Shown in pieces: positions 13,771-27,094 of a DNA stretch of 64,000 bases (positions within the stretch are counted from its first letter, which is position 1; each line of letters starts with the position of its first letter). A program made the position numbers and the translations under genes. The notes below the pieces were generated by a model. It was not told the origin of the DNA. It searched no databases and was given only the letters and a program-made list of their open reading frames with translations. Location: positions 1 through 64,000 of the forward strand of contig JAWHQI010001490.1 in assembly GCA_033032865.1 (NCBI GenBank). The letters are read 5' to 3'. The stretch comes from Dactylorhiza incarnata (lineage: Eukaryota; Streptophyta; Magnoliopsida; Asparagales; Orchidaceae).

Positions 13771-16700
13771 AATGTCATATAGGATGTCTATTTTCTGAAG
13801 GCGCGGCACCGGGCAGAACAATTGCGAATCGCATAGTTTAGGTAATATACGCAGAACACGCGCCTTTTGAAAATAGACGTCCTATATGACATTTTTAGGA
13901 AAAGTGTTCAACATCAAAGTTGTAGATCTCGACGAGATCTACAACTTTCATGTTGAACACTTTTCCTAAAAATGTCATATAGGATGTCTATTTTCTGAAG
14001 GCGCGGCACCGGGCAGAACAATTGCGAATCGCATAGTTTAGGTAATATACGCAGAACACGCGCCTTTGAAAATAGACGTCCTATATGACATTTTTAGGAA
14101 AAGTGTTCAACATCAAAGTTGTAGATCTCGACGAGATCTACAACTTTCATGTTGAACACTTTTCCTAAAAATGTCATATAGATGTCTATTTTCTGAAGGC
14201 GCGGCACCGGGCAGAACAATTGCGAATCGCATAGTTTAGGTAATATACGCAGAACACGCGCTTTTGAAAATAGACGTCCTATATGACATTTTTAGGAAAA
14301 GTGTTCAACATCAAAGTTGTAGATCTCGACGAGATCTACAACTTTCATGTTGAACACTTTTCCTAAAAATGTCATATAGGATGTCTATTTTCTGAAGGCG
14401 CGGCACCGGGCAGAACAATTGCGAATCGCATAGTTTAGGTAATATACGCAGAACACGCGCCTTTTGAAAATAGACGTCCTATATGACATTTTTAGGAAAA
14501 GTGTTCAACATCAAAGTTGTAGATCTCGACGAGATCTACAACTTTCATGTTGAACACTTTTCCTAAAAATGTCATATAGGATGTCTATTTTCTGAAGGCG
14601 CGGCACACCGGCAGAACAATTGCGAATCGCATAGTTTAGGTAATATACGCAGAACACGCGCCTTTTGAAAATAGACGTCCTATATGACATTTTTAGGAAA
14701 AGTGTTCAACATCAAAGTTGTAGATCTCGTCGAGATCTACAACTTTCATGTTGAACACTTTTCTAAAAATGTCATATAGGATGTCTATTTTCTGAAGGCG
14801 CGGCACCGGGCAGAACAATTGCGAATCGCATAGTTTAGGTAATATACGCAGAACACGCGCCTTTTGAAAATAGACGTCCTATATGACATTTTTAGGAAAA
14901 GTGTTCAACATCAAAGTTGTAGATCTCGACGAGATCTACAACTTTCATGTTGAACACTTTTCCTAAAAATGTCATATAGGATGTCTATTTTCTGAAGGCG
15001 CGGCACCGGGCAGAACAATTGCGAATCGCATAGTTTAGGTAATATACGCAGAACACGCGCCTTTTGAAAATAGACGTCCTATATGACATTTTAGGAAAAG
15101 TGTTCAACATCAAAGTTGTAGATCTCGACGAGATCTACAACTTTCATGTTGAACACTTTTCCTAAAAATGTCATATAGGATGTCTATTTTCTGAAGGCGC
15201 GGCACCGGGCAGAACAATTGCGAATCGCATAGTTTAGGTAATATACGCAGAACACGCGCCTTTGAAAATAGACGTCCTATATGACATTTTTAGGAAAAGT
15301 GTTCAACATCAAAGTTGTAGATCTCGACGAGATCTACAACTTTCATGTTGAACACTTTTCCTAAAAATGTCATATAGGATGTCTATTTCTGAAGGCGCGG
15401 CACCGGCAGCCGGGCAGAACAATGCGAATCGCATAGTTTAGGTAATATACGCAGAACACGCGCCTTTTGAAAATAGACGTCCTATATGACATTTTTAGGA
15501 AAAGTGTTCAACATCAAAGTTGTAGATCTCGACGAGATCTACAACTTTCATGTTGAACACTTTTCCTAAAAATGTCATATAGGATGTCTATTTTCTGAAG
15601 GCGCGGCACCGGGCAGAACAATTGCGAATCGCATAGTTTAGGTAATATACGCAGAACACGCGCCTTTGAAAATAGACGTCCTATATGACATTTTTAGGAA
15701 AAGTGTTCAACATCAAAGTTGTAGATCTCGACGAGATCTACAACTTTCATGTTGAACACTTTTCCTAAAAATGTCATATAGGATGTCTATTTTCTGAAGG
15801 CGCGGCACCGGGCAGAACAATTGCGAATCGCATAGTTTAGGTAATATACGCAGAACACGCGCCTTTTGAAAATAGACGTCCTATATGACATTTTAGGAAA
15901 AGTGTTCAACATCAAAGTTGTAGATCTCGACGAGATCTACAACTTTCATGTTGAACACTTTTCCTAAAATGTCATATAGGATGTCTATTTTCATGAAGGC
16001 GCGGCACCGGGCAGAACAATTGCGAATCGCATAGTTTAGGTAATATACGCAGAAACATCGCGCCTTTTTGAAAATAGACGTCCTATATGTACATTTTTAG
16101 GAAAAGTGTTCAACATCAAAGTTGTAGATCTCGACGAGATCTACAACTTTCATGTTGAACACTTTTCCTAAAAATGTCATATAGGATGTCTATTTTCTGA
16201 AGGCGCGGCACCGGGCAGAACAATTGCGAATCGCATAGTTTAGGTAATATACGCAGAACACGCGCCTTTTGAAAATAGACGTCCTATATGACATTTTTAG
16301 GAAAGTGTTCAACATCAAAGTTGTAGATCTCGACGAGATCTACAACTTTCATGTTGAACACTTTTCCTAAAAATGTCATATAGGATGTCTATTTTCTGAA
16401 GGCGCGGCACCGGGCAGAACAATTGCGAATCGCATAGTTTAGGTAATATACGCAGAACACGCGCCTTTTGAAAATAGACGTCCTATATGACATTTTTAGG
16501 AAAAGTGTTCAACATCAAAGTTGTAGATCTCGTCGAGATCTACAACTTTCATGTTTGAACACTTTTCCTAAAAATGTCATATAGGATGTCTATTTTCTGA
16601 AGGCGCGGACACCGGGCAGAACAATTGCGAATCGCATAGTTTAGGTAATATACGCAGAACACGCGCCTTTTGAAAATAGACGTCCTATATGACATTTTTA

Positions 16701-19239
16701 GGAAAAGTGTTCAACATCAAAGTTGTAGATCTCGACGAGATCTACAACTTTCATGTTGAACACTTTTCCTAAAAATGTCATATAGGATGTCTATTTTCTG
16801 AAGGCGCGGCACCGGGCAGAACAATTGCGAATCGCATAGTTTAGGTAATATACGCAGAACACGCGCCTTTTGAAAATAGACGTCCTATATGACATTTTTA
16901 GGAAAAGTGTTCAACATGAAAGTTGTAGATCTCGACGAGATCTACAACTTTCATGTTGAACACTTTTCCTAAAATGTCATATAGGATGTCTATTTTCTGA
17001 AGGCGCGGCACCGGGCAGAACAATTGCGAATCGCATAGTTTAGGTAATATACGCAGAACACGCGCCTTTGAAAATAGACGTCCTATATGACATTTTTAGG
17101 AAAAGTGTTCAACATCAAAGTTGTAGATCTCGACGAGATCTACAACTTTCATGTTGAACACTTTTCCTAAAAATGTCATATAGGATGTCTATTTTCTGAA
17201 GGCGCGGCACCGGGCAGAACAATTGCGAATCGCATAGTTTAGGTAATATACGCAGAACACGCGCCTTTTGAAAATAGACGTCCTATATGACATTTTTAGG
17301 AAAAGTGTTCAACATCAAAGTTGTAGATCTCGACGAGATCTACAACTTTCATGTTGAACACTTTTCCTAAAAATGTCATATAGGATGTCTATTTTCTGAA
17401 GGCGCGGCACCGGGCAGAACAATTGCGAATCGCATAGTTTAGGTAATATACGCAGAACACGCGCCTTTTGAAAATAGACGTCCTATATGACATTTTTAGG
17501 AAAAGTGTTCAACATCAAAGTTGTAGATCTCGACGAGATCTACAACTTTCATGTTGAACACTTTTCCTAAAAATGTCATATAGGATGTCTATTTTCTGAA
17601 GGCGCGGCACCGGGCAGAACAATTGCGAATCGCATAGTTTAGGTAATATACGCAGAACACGCGCCTTTTGAAAATAGACGTCCTATATGACATTTTTAGG
17701 AAAAGTGTTCAACATGAAAGTTGTAGATCTCGTCGAGATCTACAACTTTCATGTTGAACACTTTTCCTAAAAATGTCATATAGGATGTCTATTTTCTGAA
17801 GGCGCGGCACCGGGCAGAACAATTGCGAATCGCATAGTTTAGGTAATATACGCAGAACACGCGCCTTTTGAAAATAGACGTCCTATATGACATTTTTAGG
17901 AAAAGTGTTCAACATCAAAGTTGTAGATCTCGTCGAGATCTACAACTTTCATGTTGAACACTTTTCCTAAAAATGTCATATAGGATGTCTATTTTCTGAA
18001 GGCGCGGCACCGGGCAGAACAATTGCGAATCGCATAGTTTAGGTAATATACGCAGAACACGCGCCTTTTGAAAATAGACGTCCTATATGACATTTTTAGG
18101 AAAAGTGTTCAACATCAAAGTTGTAGATCTCGACGAGATCTACAACTTTCATGTTGAACACTTTTCCTAAAAATGTCATATAGGATGTCTATTTTCTGAA
18201 GGCGCGGCACCGGGCAGAACAATTGCGAATCGCATAGTTTAGGTAATATACGCAGAACACGCGCCTTTTGAAAATAGACGTCCTATATGACATTTTTAGG
18301 AAAAGTGTTCAACATCAAAGTTGTAGATCTCGACGAGATCTACAACTTTCATGTTGAACACTTTTCCTAAAAATGTCATATAGGATGTCTATTTTCTGAA
18401 GGCGCGGCACCGGGCAGAACAATTGCGAATCGCATAGTTTAGGTAATATACGCAGAACACGCGCCTTTTGAAAATAGACGTCCTATATGACATTTTTAGG
18501 AAAAGTGTTCAACATGAAAGTTGTAGATCTCGACGAGATCTACAACTTTCATGTTGAACACTTTTCCTAAAAATGTCATATAGGATGTCTATTTTCTGAA
18601 GGCGCGGCACCGGGCAGAACAATTGCGAATCGCATAGTTTATGGTAATATACGCAGAACACGCGCCTTTTGAAAATAGACGTCCTATATGACATTTTTAG
18701 GAAAAGTGTTCAACATAAAGTTGTAGATCTCGTACGAGATCTACAACTTTCATGTTGAACACTTTTCCTAAAAATGTCATATAGGATGTCTATTTTCTGA
18801 AGGCGCGGCACCGGGCAGAACAATTGCGAATCGCATAGTTTAGGTAATATACGCAGAACACGCGCCTTTTGAAAATAGACGTCCTATATGACATTTTTAG
18901 GAAAAGTGTTCAACATCAAAGTTGTAGATCTCGACGAGATCTACAACTTTCATGTTGAACACTTTTCCTAAAAATGTCATATAGGATGTCTATTTTCTGA
19001 AGGCGCGGCACCGGGCAGAACAATTGCGAATCGCATAGTTTAGGTAATATACGCAGAACACGCGCCTTTTGAAAATAGACGTCCTATATGACATTTTTAG
19101 GAAAAGTGTTCAACATCAAAGTTGTAGATCTCGTCGAGATCTACAACTTTCATGTTGAACACTTTTCCTAAAAATGTCATATAGGATGTCTATTTTCTGA
19201 AGGCGCGGCACCGGGCAGAACAATTGCGAATCGCATAGT

Positions 19240-22200
19240 TTAGGTAATATACGCAGAATACGCGCCTTTAAAAATAGACGTCCTATATGACATTTATAGG
19301 AAAAGTGTTCAACATCAAAGTTGTAGATCTCGACGAGATCTACAACTTTCATGTTTAACACTTTTCCTAAAAATTTCATAAAGTATGTCTATTTTCTGAA
19401 GGCGCGGCACCGTGGCAGAACAATTGCGAATCGCATAGTTTATGTAATATACGCAGAGAACACGCGCCTTTTGAAAATTGACGTCCTATATGACATTTTT
19501 AGTAAAAGTGTTCAACATGAAAGTTGTAGATCTCGTCGAGACTACAACTTTCATGTTGAACACTTTTACTAAAAATGTCATATAGGATGTCTATTTTCTG
19601 AAGGCGCGGAAACGGGCCAGAACAATTGCGAATCGCATAGTTTAGGTAATATACGCAGACAACGCGCCTTTTGAAAATAGACGTCCTATATGACATTTTT
19701 AGTGAAAAGTGTTTAACATCAAAGTTGTAGATCTCGTCGAGATCTACAACTTTCATGTTGAACACTTTTCCTAAAAATTGTCATATAGGATGTCTATTTT
19801 CTGAAAACGCGGGCACCGGGCAGAACAATTGCGAATCGCATAGTTTAGGTAATATACGCAGAACACGCCGCCTTTTGAAAATAGACGTCCTATATGACAT
19901 TTTTAGGAAAAGTGTTCAACATGAAAGTTGTAGATCTCGTCGAGATCTACAACTTTCATGTTGAACACTTTTCCTAAAAATGTCATATAGGATGTCTATT
20001 TTCTGAAGGCGCGGCACCGGGCAGAACAATTGCTGAATCGCATAGTTTAGGTAATATACGCAGAACACGCGCCTTTTGAAAATAGACGTCCTATATGAAC
20101 ATTTTTAAGGAAAAGTGTTCAACATCAAAGTTGTAGATCTCAACGAGATCTACAACTTTCATGTTGAACACGTTTCCTAAAAATGTCATATAAGATGTCT
20201 ATTTTCTGAAGGCGCAGGCACAGGGCAGAACAATTTGCGAATCGCATAGTTTAGGTAATATACGCAGAACACGCGCCTTTTGAAAATAGACGTCCTATAT
20301 TACATTGTTAGGAAAACTGTTCAACATCAAAGTTGTAGATCTCGACGAGATCTACAACTTTCATGTTGAACACTTTCCTAAAAATGTCATATAGGATGTC
20401 TATTTTCTGAAGGCGCTGCACCGGGGAGAACAATTGCGAATCGCATAGTTTAGGTAATATACGCAGAACACGCGCCTTTTGAAAATTGACGTCCTATATT
20501 ACATTTTTTAGGAAAAGTGTTCAACACCAAAGTTGTAGATCTCGACGAGATCTACAACTTTCATGTTGAACACTTTTCCTAAAAATGTTATATAGGATGT
20601 CTATTTTCTGAAGGCGCGGCACCGGGCAGAACAATTGCGAATCGCATAGTTTAGGTAATATACGCAGAAGACGCGCCTTTTAAAAATAGACGTCCTATAT
20701 GACATTTTTAGGAAAAGTGTTCAACATCAAAGTTGTAGATCTCGACGAGATCTACAACTTTCATGTTGAACACTTTTCCTAAAAATGTCATATAGGATGT
20801 CTATTTTCTAAAGGCACGGCACCGGGCAGAACAATTGCGAATCGCATAGTTTAGGTAATATACGCAGATCACGCGCCTTTTGAAAATAGACGTCATATAT
20901 GACATTTTTAGGAAAAGTGCTTAACATCAAAGTTGTAGATCTTGACGAGATCTACAACTTTCATGTTGATCACTTTTCCTAAAAATGTCATATAAGATAT
21001 CTATTTTCTGAAGGTGCGGCACCGTGCAGAACAATTGCGAATCGCATAGTTTAGGTAATATACGCAGAACACGCGCTTTTGAAAAGAGACGTCCTATATG
21101 ACATTTTTAGGAAAAGTGTTCAACATGAAAGTTGTAGATCTCGTCGAGATCTACAACTTTCATGTTGAACACTTTTCCTAAAAATGTCATATGGGACGTC
21201 TATTTTCTGAAGGCGCGGCACCGGGCAGAACAATTGCGAATCGCATAGTTTAGGTAATATACGCAGAACACGCGCCTTTTGAAAATAAACGTCCTATATG
21301 ACATTTTTAGGAAAAAGTATTCAACTTCAAAGTTGTAGATCTCGATGAGATCTACAACTTTCATGTTGAACACTTTTCCTAAAAATGTCATATAGGATGT
21401 CTATTTTCTGAAGGCGCGGCACCCGGGCAGAACAATTGCGAATCGCATAGTTTAGGTAATATACGCAGAATACGTGCCTTTTAAAAATAGACGTCCTATA
21501 TGACATTTTTAGAAAAGTGTTCAACATCAAAGTTGTAGATCTCGACGAGATCTACAACTTTCATGTTGAACACTTTTCCTAAAAATGTCATATAGGATGT
21601 CTATTTTCTAAAGGCACGGCACCGGGCAGAACAATTGCGAATCGCATAGTTTAGGTAATATACGCAGATCACGCGCCTTTTGAAAATAGACGTCATATAT
21701 GACATTTTTAGGAAAAGTGCTTAACATCAAAGTTGTAGATCTCGACGAGATCTACAACTTTCATGTTGATCACTTTTCCTAAAAATGTCATATAAGATAT
21801 CTATTTTCTGAAGGCGCGGCACCGGGCAGAACAATTGCGAATCGCATAGTTTAGGTAATATACGCAGAACACGCGCCTTTTGAAAATAGGCGTACTATAT
21901 GACATTTTTAGGAAAAATGTTCAACATGAAAGTTGTAGATCTCGTCGAGATCTACAACTTTCATGTTGAACACATTTCCTAAAAATATCATATGAGATGT
22001 CTATTTTCTGAAGGCGCGGCACCGGGCAGAACAATTGCGAATCGCATAGTTTAGGTAATATACGCAAAACACACGTCTTTTGAAAATAGACGTCCTATAT
22101 GACATTTTTAGGAAAAGTGTTCAACATCAAAGTTGTAGATCTCGACGAGATCTACAAATTTCATGTTGAACACTTTTCCTAAAAATGTCATATGGATGTC

Positions 22201-22765
22201 TATTTTCTGAAGGCGCGGCACCGGGCAGAACAATTGCGAATCGCATAATTTAGGTAATATACGCAGAACACGCGCCTTTTGAAAATAGACGTCCTATATG
22301 CCATTTTTAGGAAAAGTGTTCAAAATGAAAGTTGTAGATCTCGTCGAGATCTACAACTTTCATGTTGAACACTTTTCCTAAAAATATCATATAGGATGTC
22401 TATTTTCTGAAGGCGCGGCACCGGGCAGAACAATTGCGAATCGCATAGTTTAGGTAATATACGCAGAACACGCGCCTTCAGAAAATAGACTTCCTATATG
22501 ACATTTTTATAAAAAGTGTTCAACATGAAAGTTGTAGATCTCGTCGAGATCTACAACTTTCATGTTGAACACTTTTTCTAAAAATGTCATATAGGATGTC
22601 TATTTTCTGAAGGCGCGGCACCGGCAGAACAATTGCGAATCGCATAGTTTAGGTAATATACGCAGAACACGCGCCTTTTGAAAATAGACGTCCTATATGA
22701 CATTTTTAGGAAAAGTGTTCAACATCAAAGTTGTAGATCTCGACGAGATCTACAACTTGCATGTT
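19240..22765. repeat. Diverged satellite block with higher-order pattern
   Basis: Individually recognisable monomers replace the homogeneous type. Diagnostic changes in order include AGAATACGCGCC with TTCATAAAGTATG (19257 on), GTAAAAG with CTTTTACT (19500 on), GCGGAAACGGG (19606 on), CACGTTTCC with ATAAGATG (about 20170), TATTACATTGTTAGG (20297), CAACACCAAAG (about 20523), AGAAGACGCGCC (20667), and AGATCACGCGCC with GTGCTTAAC (20866 on, and again at 21666). The same series in the same order recurs at 36130-38340 beyond the CACTA element. The repeat of the AGATCAC unit after exactly 800 bp is an internal four-monomer duplication that the 36-38 kb copy lacks. Confidence 0.85.
22763..22765. repeat. 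Target site duplication GTT (left)
   Basis: GTT immediately precedes CACTACTAG and recurs right after the other end of the element at 35040-35042. Removing the element and one GTT restores an uninterrupted satellite arm (CATGTTGAACAC). A 3 bp duplication is the rule for CACTA elements. Confidence 0.95.
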
Positions 22766-22793
22766 CACTACTAGAAAAATGACTTTTAGCCAC
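22766..22793 (+). repeat. CACTA terminal inverted repeat, left
   Basis: About 28 bp starting CACTACTAGAAAAATGAC and ending TTTTAGCCAC. It pairs with the complement of the right end, which starts CACTACCAGAAAATGGAC, with a few mismatches and a one-base gap. Confidence 0.93.
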
Positions 22794-23060
22794 ACTTTTT
22801 TTGGCCACGGGTCTAAAATCGTGGCTAATAGTTAAGTATTAGCCACGGCCCCAAATTCGTGGCTAATAAGCAAGTATTAGCCACGGATGTCAGATTCGTG
22901 GCAAAAAGTAAACACATTTGCCACGGCTTTCCGAATTCGTGGCTAAAAAAATACTATTTGCCACGGTTTCCCACTTCGTGGCTAATAGTTTAGCCACAAT
23001 TCTTAATTCGTGGCAAATGCATAAGTTTTAGCCACGGTTTTTTTCGTGGCAAAAAAATTG
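22785..23060. repeat. CACTA subterminal repeat cluster, left
   Basis: The cores TTAGCCACGG and CGTGGCTAA (or TTTGCCACGG and CGTGGCAAA) alternate in inverted pairs about 10-20 bp apart; I count roughly a dozen cores. In En/Spm such subterminal motifs are bound by the second transposon protein (TNPA). By analogy these are likely binding sites for the protein encoded at 32468-34283. Confidence 0.9.
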
Positions 23061-24029
23061 TATGAGTAGTACTGAGAACCGAACTTTTTTTGCCCGGTTG
23101 CAAAACACTTGAGTAGAACCGAGAAACCGAACCGAACTATTCAGTATGAATTCGATTTTATCAGGGGTGCAAGCTGAGTTGAGCCGGCTCGAGAGCTCGA
23201 CGAGATGGCTCGAAAAAAACTCAACTCGAGCTCGAGCTTTAATTTGAGCCAAGCCGGAGTCTAATTAACCTTGTTCATGACCTCGCCAGGCGGCTCGCGA
23301 GCTTTTTCTTAATATTATTTTTATTTATATTATGTAATTATGCATATAATTAAGCATCTGCCCCAACGTCACATCCCCGGCGCTTTTCCCCCGGCGGCTC
23401 TCCTCCCGGCGTATCTCCTCCCGGCGCAGCTCCTCCCAGCCATTCCTCCGGCAGGCGCATCTTCGCCGACGCACAGCAGCGAAGCAGCGGCAGCAGCTTT
23501 CTCGCGGCTCCTCCTCACAACAGCTTCTTCCGACGCCTCTCCTCCCAGCGATCCCTCTGCCACCGAGCAGCCACAGAACCTTCCACGAGTTTAATCAGTT
23601 TGGCTCAGCTTTTTAATATCATGCCGTGTCACCTAAAGATGAATAGAAGTATAGAAAGCAAAATATCACCAAAGAAAAATCAAGAAAAAATCAAGAAAAA
23701 AATCAGAAAGACAATATATAGAACAATATTTCATACCACATTCAGCAATTGAAAATAATTAAGCAGTTGGGCCAAAGGGCAAATGGCAGACAACCAAGCC
23801 ATCAGGTTGACCACGATGTTCATGTACTAGAATCACATCAGTGAAGTCATGAGCACGACAAAGTTCAATAATTTCTTTGATATCCTGTAAAAATAAGTGG
23901 CATTGGAATAATCCATACATATCTCAAAGAGTAACAAAATATAGCGAATATAACAGAAATGATGTAACACTCGAGTGAAAAAAAAATTTGGTGTTGAATA
24001 AATTTGTTGAATGCGTGTGTTGTGTGTGT
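23061..24029. other. CACTA 5' non-coding region
   Basis: No gene is supported here. At 23165-23310 there is a run of GAGCTCGAGC-like words (GAGCCGGCTCGAGAGCTCGA, then ACTCGAGCTCGAGC), a mutually complementary composition. At 23360-23480 there is a GC-rich stretch with several imperfect copies of CTCCTCCCGGCG. An 84-codon open frame across it encodes only low-complexity Ala/Pro/Ser sequence and is probably not a protein. 23600-24029 is AT-rich and featureless apart from A-rich runs near 23670-23710. Confidence 0.5.
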
Positions 24030-24285
24030 CACTACAATATTTATAGCCTACCGCAACCTTTTTTCCGCGACATTTGTGAAAACGTGGCCATTATATTTGT
24101 CAGTCGCGACGTTTTGCCAAAAAAATGTGGCTATTAATTAAATTTTTATTATTTTTTCAATTACGCGGCAATGGCTGAATGATTTTAGCGGGGAAAAATT
24201 TTTGTTAAAGATTGTAGCGGCGTTTGATTTTTTCCACGCCGACAAAAAGCTGTCTTTAGCCACCTTTTTACGGAACAGGTCCCAT
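24030..24285. mobile_element. Possible degenerate inner transposon remnant
   Basis: The stretch opens with CACTACAATATTTATAGCC, close to the CACTACAA ends of other CACTA families. It contains several GTGGC, GCGGC and CGCGAC words spaced like a subterminal cluster and closes near CTTTAGCCACC at about 24265. No matching inverted end and no duplication were found, so it could be an old nested insertion or simply diverged subterminal repeats of the host element. Confidence 0.3.
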
Positions 24286-27076
24286 ATCCAATTAATTAAA
24301 TAAATTTCTTTAACCCTCAAATATCTTCTAACCGGGCGTGAAAACAGCCGAATCCCGCCTGATGCCTAAAAGCAGAAGGTTCTTTTCATTTCGATCTCGA
24401 ACGTATGTGCCCTACTCAACCCCAGCGTGCGCTCTATGCCGGTGAGGCTTTGCTTCTTCTTCATCCCCGAGTGGCTACTTCTTCCTCGTCCTTGAGCAAG
24501 TAGTCGAGTTGTCTAGGGCTCGATTTTGCCGCGTACTTGAGCAGCAGTCAGCAGATCCATCGCCCGCGGCCCAGAGCCGCCCAGCGGGTACCTTCTTCCT
24601 ACGATTATCCTCTTCTTCTTTCGATTTCCCAGAGTTAAAATAGTTGAATATCTGATTCCAGTCAGCATAGCCATCACCATTTTTCTGAATGAGATTTTCA
24701 ATTTGTTTTTTTCTTGATTTAGGGCTTGGATCCTTCGATTTTCTGACTGAGATTACTGGAAAAACGATAAATACATGTTTTCATTATGAATACATGTTAG
24801 ATTTAGCCATTTGGGGCTTGGATTTCCGGAAAAAATGATGAATATCAATTACTTTTGTGCATTTTCCTGTCGAGTATGATGAATTCTTTTGTGCTCTATG
24901 TTGCTTTTCAGTACTTGTACCTGCAATAGTTAGAATGAAATAAAGTTCAGCTGCTCGCTTCCATTTCTTATGTGCTACGTTTTCCTTCGTATTTGATTTT
25001 TCTCCATCGGGTTTGCAATTATTCGACTATTCCAGCTTCAAATGTAAACTTATCATTTTTTTTTCAACTTTTGATTTTGATTTCTCTTATTTTTCTGTTT
25101 GACAAGAAACTTTCAGATTTATCAATTGTTTTGGGCTCCTACAAATATATGAGATTCAATATTTCTAACAAACATTTTTTAGTTCTAATTTATTGGGCCC
25201 GAGCGGTTTGAAAATCCTAGTTCCGCCACTCCGCTCATCCCCTCTATCGCAGGTGGGCTCTATTCATTGACATGGAGAAAATTAGTAGTAGTGTACCGTT
25301 ATAATTATCAGTTTATGTGTACTCCGGCGTCTGATCTGCTTAAAAAATGGTGGTTCTAAGTCCTAAAATGCTCGCGAATTGTGTAAGAAACAGAATATCT
25401 CCTCCCATTGCAGATATTGAAGTCTTCCTGTTCATTTCTTTTGGAAGAATTTCTGATTGAGATCTTGCATTTAATCATTGCCTGAGATTCTCATCTTCGT
25501 CAACTTCCTCATTGCTATTATCCATGACTGTCCAATAAAATGTGGATGTGGCCATGAATCTCCTTAAAGCTTAGTGATGGGAATATGCTTAGGAGTAGCT
25601 GGCCACATGGTGCACAGAGAATTGATAAGGAAAAGCTAGTAGAGTATAGATGAGAGATCGAGGAGTGGCGAGAGAGGAAGAGAATGAGGAGTTGCGAAGA
25701 AGGAGAAGAGAAGGAGAGAAATGGGAAGCAAAGATTAGGATAAATCATCATTTAGAGAAATGGGAAAGAAAGATTAGGATAAATCTTCATTTAACTAACG
25801 GTCCCGTTCAAATGGCGCCTCTTATATAGGAAGAGGCTATCTATTAAACAATGAAAATGAATAAACCTCAAGTCGAATTAGGCCAAAACTGAACAATATC
25901 TTGATGGGTGACGATTTGGACAATTAAAAATGGTAGTAGAGGAACACAACATAAAGAAAATAGGAAGAACCGAAGAAGTGTATAGCAGGACCAAGAACTA
26001 TACCAAGGAAGCCATCTCTTGAACATATTTTGCACAAGTGCTGTATGCTAGAGACACCTCTACTCAAGAAACTTTTCTTCCTAGTGAATGATTCTAGATT
26101 ATACTTAAATCCATTAACAATGACTGTCAGTTCGTTAAGTGGAAAAGATTGTAATATTCCTTTAAGTATAGTCAAGTACAACTTTTAGACATCAGGGTGC
26201 TTCCATGAAATCACTAAGCATTTGTAAAAAACTCAAACAGTACCAAAAATTACTAATAAGGGAAATGATTTATTCATATATGAAAAATTGTAGCTCCTAT
26301 ATATTTCTAAAACAATCTTCATCACCCATCCTCACTGAGAAAACTATTCCAATGGTAAGTCTCATTTGCTATGGCACATGACTCAGTGTTTCCTAAAAGA
26401 AGAAGCTTATAACTAACTATTTGTGAAGTAGATGGAGCCTTGATACCAAATGATGGGGATATGAAAACATCATGCACTCAACTGTGAATGGAGAAGTCAG
26501 GTGCTATTTATATGAATAACATCATCCAAATAATTACATAAATTTGCTAAATATACTTGGTTAGGGTGCATATTTTTCAACTCATTATGGGTCTAGGTTT
26601 AGGTATGTAAATTTGCTAAATATACTTGGTTAGGGTGCTTATTTTTCAATATTTTATTTAGTTTTTAATGTTATCAATGCTTAATTTCAATGGTTTCCTA
26701 TGTTTTCAATAATATCAATGATTAATTTCAATGTTCTTTTAAATTGTAGGCAACAAGATAAGGAGGACTTATCGTTGGTTTTACGGCTCTTCTCCGGCTA
26801 CAGATCGTGGCCTAGGTTTCACTCTCTTTATCTCTATCTCCTTTTACATTCCTGTATTCTAGGTGTGCTTTGAGGTATTAGTCAAGTAGTGGCTAAGCAA
26901 AGCATGGTAGATTCTGTTATTGATGTTTGTAGGGATGCTCCGTAGTATTGGCCGGTAGAGGGTCAAGCGGAGCAAATAGATATTTATTTACTTTGTGGGT
27001 ATTTATTCATGTTTTGTTGATTCCAATTTTAAAGTCTCCCCCCCTTATAAATCACTTAATATGAGCTTTTATGTAG
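24286..27076 (+). other. Presumed leader and promoter region of the transposase gene
   Basis: No coding gene is supported. 24400-24620 is a GC-rich island with CT-rich tracts (TTCTTCTTCATCC, TTCTTCCTCGTCC), typical of a plant 5' untranslated region. A candidate non-coding exon lies at 26750-26815, between the acceptor-like TTGTAG and the donor-like AG/GTTTCA. A second acceptor-like site (TTATGTAG) at 27076 precedes the transposase start by 18 bases. A 69 bp spaced direct repeat containing AAATATACTTGGTTAGGGTG lies at 26538-26650. The remainder is AT-rich with nothing recognisable. Confidence 0.4.
26538..26650. repeat. Short direct repeat, two copies
   Basis: Two copies of about 42 bp sharing AAATATACTTGGTTAGGGTG, followed by a tail TATTTTTCAA. 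They start near 26538 and 26607, a 69 bp spacing, and are nearly identical. Function unknown; consistent with a local tandem duplication in the leader. Confidence 0.85.
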
Positions 27077-27094
27077 GTTACTCTAGCATATTAC

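Larger units (their letters stand above)
1..22765. repeat. 200 bp palindromic satellite array, left segment
   Basis: About 114 tandem monomers fill this segment. The period is exactly 200 bp where there are no indels; the AAGGCGCGGC block recurs at 5921, 6121, 6321 and 6521. Each monomer has a 53 bp unique spacer (CGGGCAGAACAATTGCGAAT is part of it) and a 147 bp inverted repeat. From 1 to about 19.2 kb the monomers are almost identical and differ mainly by one-base indels in homopolymers. From about 19.25 kb they carry many substitutions. The array is cut at 22765 by a CACTA element and continues at 35043. Short open frames of 60-90 codons recur on the minus strand only because the palindrome is poor in stops; I do not call them genes. 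The satellite family is not one I can name. Confidence 0.97.

Noticed and set aside
1..22765. CRISPR array, because of regular repeats with intervening sequence
   Set aside because: The spacers are identical in every unit and the repeat is 147 bp; the neighbours are plant transposons and no cas genes exist.
23340..23594. 84-codon Ala/Pro-rich open frame
   Set aside because: Low-complexity translation of a GC-rich repeat; an equally long frame exists on the other strand.
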